From the NCBI GenBank assembly GCA_023137595.1, contig JAGLOZ010000071.1, positions 1-39,386 of the forward strand: DNA of 39,386 nt, read 5' to 3'. The position numbers were made by a program, and so were the translations under genes. Origin of the DNA: Minisyncoccota bacterium. Its GTDB lineage: Bacteria > Patescibacteriota > Minisyncoccia > JAHIHE01 > JAGLIN01. A model generated the notes under the pieces. The model worked only from the letters and a program-made list of their open reading frames with translations. It ran no database searches and had not been told where the DNA came from. Positions 37,608 to 39,386 of this stretch are shown here, in pieces; position 1 is the stretch's first letter, and each line of letters starts with the position of its first letter.

Positions 37608-39386
37608 ATGAAAGATAATTTTAAATTGGATTCGGATCGTTATTATAATATTAATGATTCAAAAAAGAAAAAAGATTTAAGTAAAACAAAAACAAAGGAT
37701 CTTTCTCTGTTATTTGTTGCGCTATTTCTTTTTATTTTTATTGGTCTTGGCGGAGTGTTGCTTGTTTCTAAAATTAACAACGGCAAAATAGGAATTCCAT
37801 TTTTTCCAGGCAAGCCTCCGACAATAGAAGAAGAAAGTAATGGAGTTGTAAAAAAGTTTAAAGATTATACGGAGCTGAAAGAATTTATGGAAGATGGTAC
37901 TGCCGTTACGAGCAGTTACGGCTATGGCGATTATCTCGGCGGAGTCAATGCTTTTGAAGAAAGAATGGAAATAAGTAAATCTAATGGAGACATGGAGGGA
38001 TGGGGATCAGAAAGCGCGCCGTCTGGCGTTCCAATTGATCAAGCCATTGGAGGCGGTAATGATTATTCCACAACAAATATTCAAGTCGGAGGAGTTGACG
38101 AAGGAGATATAGTAAAGACAGACGGAAAATATATTTATACAGTTGCCGGAAATGAAGTTGTGATAGTTGAAGCATATCCGGTTCCAAATGCCAAGGAAAT
38201 TTCGAGAATAAAACTTGATTCAAGCCCAAGCGGGATCTATATAAATAGCAACAAGCTTGCGGTTTATGGACAAAATTATAATATTCGGACATCTAAAGAA
38301 TATAGAGATATTTTGCCTGGAAGGAGTAACAGCTATACTTTTCTGAAGATCTTTGACGTGAGCGATAAAAGTAGGCCTGTTTTGAAAAGGAGTTTTGACC
38401 TTGAAGGGAATCTTGCTAATTCTCGGATGATCGGAGATTATATTTATTCTGTAACTTCCAGCTATAATTATTATTATGACGATGAATTTCCAGTTCCGAT
38501 AGTTCTTGAAAATGGAAAAGTTTTGAGTAGCAACAAGAACGCCGCGAATTATTATTCTCCCGATGTTTATTACTTTGACATTCCATACCATTCTTACAAT
38601 TTCACGACGGTAACGGCTTTAAATATAAATAATGATTCAGAAAAAATAAGCAGTGAGGTTTATCTTCTGGATGGACAGCAGAACAATATGTTTGTGTCAA
38701 AGAGTAATATTTATGTAACATTTAACAAACAGATAAGCGAAATAGAGCTGGCAATGGAAATTATGCAAGAAATGATTGTTCCAAGATTGGACAAAAGAGA
38801 TCAAGAACGGATTGCGGAAATACAAGCAACAAAGAATTACATTTTATCGCCTGAAGAGAAATTGGAAAAGATTGGATTGATGTTTGAAAGATATGCTGAA
38901 TCACTGACTGACGAAGAAGAAAAAAATCTTGAGAGTGAGATGGAAAACAGAATGAAGCAAAAATATGAAGATATCTCCAAAGAGCTTGAGAAAACTGTGA
39001 TCCACAAGATCGAGATCAATGATGGCAAACTAAAATATAAAACTTCGGGAGAGGTGACGGGAGTAGTGTTGAATCAATTTTCAATGGATGAAAGCGGGGG
39101 GTATTTCAGGATCGCAACTACTAAGAATAGGAGCTGGTCAAGATTTGGGAATGAAGACACGCGAGAATCATATAGCAATTTATATGTTCTTGATGAAGAT
39201 ATGAAAGTTGTTGGAAAAGTTGAGGGACTGGCGAAAGGAGAAAGAATTTATTCCGTGCGGTTTATGCAAAGCAGGGCGTATCTGGTTACTTTCAGGCAAA
39301 CTGATCCGCTGTTTGTGATCGGTCTTGAAGATCCGACAAACCCAAAGGTGTTGGGAGAATTAAAGGTTCCCGGATTTTCCAGCTAT
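37608..39386 (+). CDS. membrane-anchored beta-propeller protein (C-terminus beyond window)
   Basis: The frame from ATG 37608 is open to the edge: 593 residues. The N-terminus is basic (SKKKKDLSKTKTK), followed by one membrane helix (about 38-60, LLFVALFLFIFIGLGGVLLV). The outside part starts with a linker and the family mark VGGVDEGDIVKTDGKYIYTVAG (about 163-184), as in Beta_propel (PF09826) proteins of archaea and Patescibacteria. Blades show repeated YVLDEDMKVVGKVEG-type strands and the typical RIYSVRFMQSRAYLVTFRQTDPLFVIGL near the end. About residues 375-465 are a charged, helical insert (EEKLEKIG, LTDEEEKNLESEM). Function unknown, probably binding at the cell surface. Confidence 0.9.
   Translation, partial: MKDNFKLDSDRYYNINDSKKKKDLSKTKTKDLSLLFVALFLFIFIGLGGVLLVSKINNGKIGIPFFPGKPPTIEEESNGVVKKFKDYTELKEFMEDGTAVTSSYGYGDYLGGVNAFEERMEISKSNGDMEGWGSESAPSGVPIDQAIGGGNDYSTTNIQVGGVDEGDIVKTDGKYIYTVAGNEVVIVEAYPVPNAKEISRIKLDSSPSGIYINSNKLAVYGQNYNIRTSKEYRDILPGRSNSYTFLKIFDVSDKSRPVLKRSFDLEGNLANSRMIGDYIYSVTSSYNYYYDDEFPVPIVLENGKVLSSNKNAANYYSPDVYYFDIPYHSYNFTTVTALNINNDSEKISSEVYLLDGQQNNMFVSKSNIYVTFNKQISEIELAMEIMQEMIVPRLDKRDQERIAEIQATKNYILSPEEKLEKIGLMFERYAESLTDEEEKNLESEMENRMKQKYEDISKELEKTVIHKIEINDGKLKYKTSGEVTGVVLNQFSMDESGGYFRIATTKNRSWSRFGNEDTRESYSNLYVLDEDMKVVGKVEGLAKGERIYSVRFMQSRAYLVTFRQTDPLFVIGLEDPTNPKVLGELKVPGFSSY

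Overview
The window looks like a piece of a Candidate Phyla Radiation (Patescibacteria) genome, probably of the Parcubacteria type. It is AT-rich, most genes lack a clear Shine-Dalgarno sequence, and there are five small secreted-membrane proteins of the Patescibacteria T4SS-pilin type (Cys-containing, with a G-x-x-Y-[IV]-x-S-[AG] signature). It also has membrane-anchored solute-binding proteins without transporter genes and a beta-propeller membrane protein of a kind common in these bacteria. UGA reads as stop, so the code is standard and not the Gracilibacteria/SR1 code. The phylum placement is inference from gene content.

Layout. 1-4.6 kb (minus strand): a partial Pif1-like helicase, then a possible operon of a Shedu-type nuclease, a secreted beta-helix/excalibur protein and a small membrane protein. 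4.9-6.1 kb: a zeta-toxin-like kinase whose stop overlaps a previously hidden 55-codon ORF; the pair lies between 50-bp direct repeats. 6.4-14.6 kb: YqaA-like membrane protein, recJ, a DUF559 endonuclease bracketed by inverted repeats, a methyltransferase/membrane protein pair, comM (yifB) and two tiny membrane proteins. 15-19.7 kb: ftsH, three pilin-like genes and tRNA-Ile(UAU). 19.7-26.5 kb (minus strand): solute-binding protein, methyltransferase, gyrA, a PepSY/FTP-like protein and an MBL-fold hydrolase. 26.6-32.1 kb: an S1-domain protein, a non-coding transcription unit, a DksA/TraR-type protein, lspA, a second solute-binding protein and an RNase HI. 32.4-33.7 kb: a minus-strand structured small RNA and an unusually large rnpB. 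33.8-39.4 kb: polyprenyl sugar-phosphate transferase, two more pilin-like proteins, rfbD, a 35-aa membrane protein and a truncated beta-propeller protein.

The strongest unexplained signal is the density and variety of palindromic elements. There are MITE-like units of about 160-230 bp with terminal inverted repeats, perfect palindromes of 54 and 62 bp, and small GC-rich palindromes inserted in frame in recJ and rfbD. Three expansions sit in the variable helices of the RNase P RNA (P3, P12, P19). They lengthen rnpB to about 640 nt, while the remaining core is about 380 nt. The DUF559 endonuclease gene is bracketed by an 11-bp perfect inverted repeat that includes its own stop codon, so a nuclease-repeat mobile cassette is worth testing.

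Functionally the genes mix housekeeping (topoisomerase, RNase P, ribosomal S1, FtsH quality control, lipoprotein maturation), DNA repair and uptake (RecJ, ComM, possibly the pilin-like proteins), cell-surface construction (sugar transferase, RfbD) and defence or selfish modules (Shedu, zeta kinase, DUF559).
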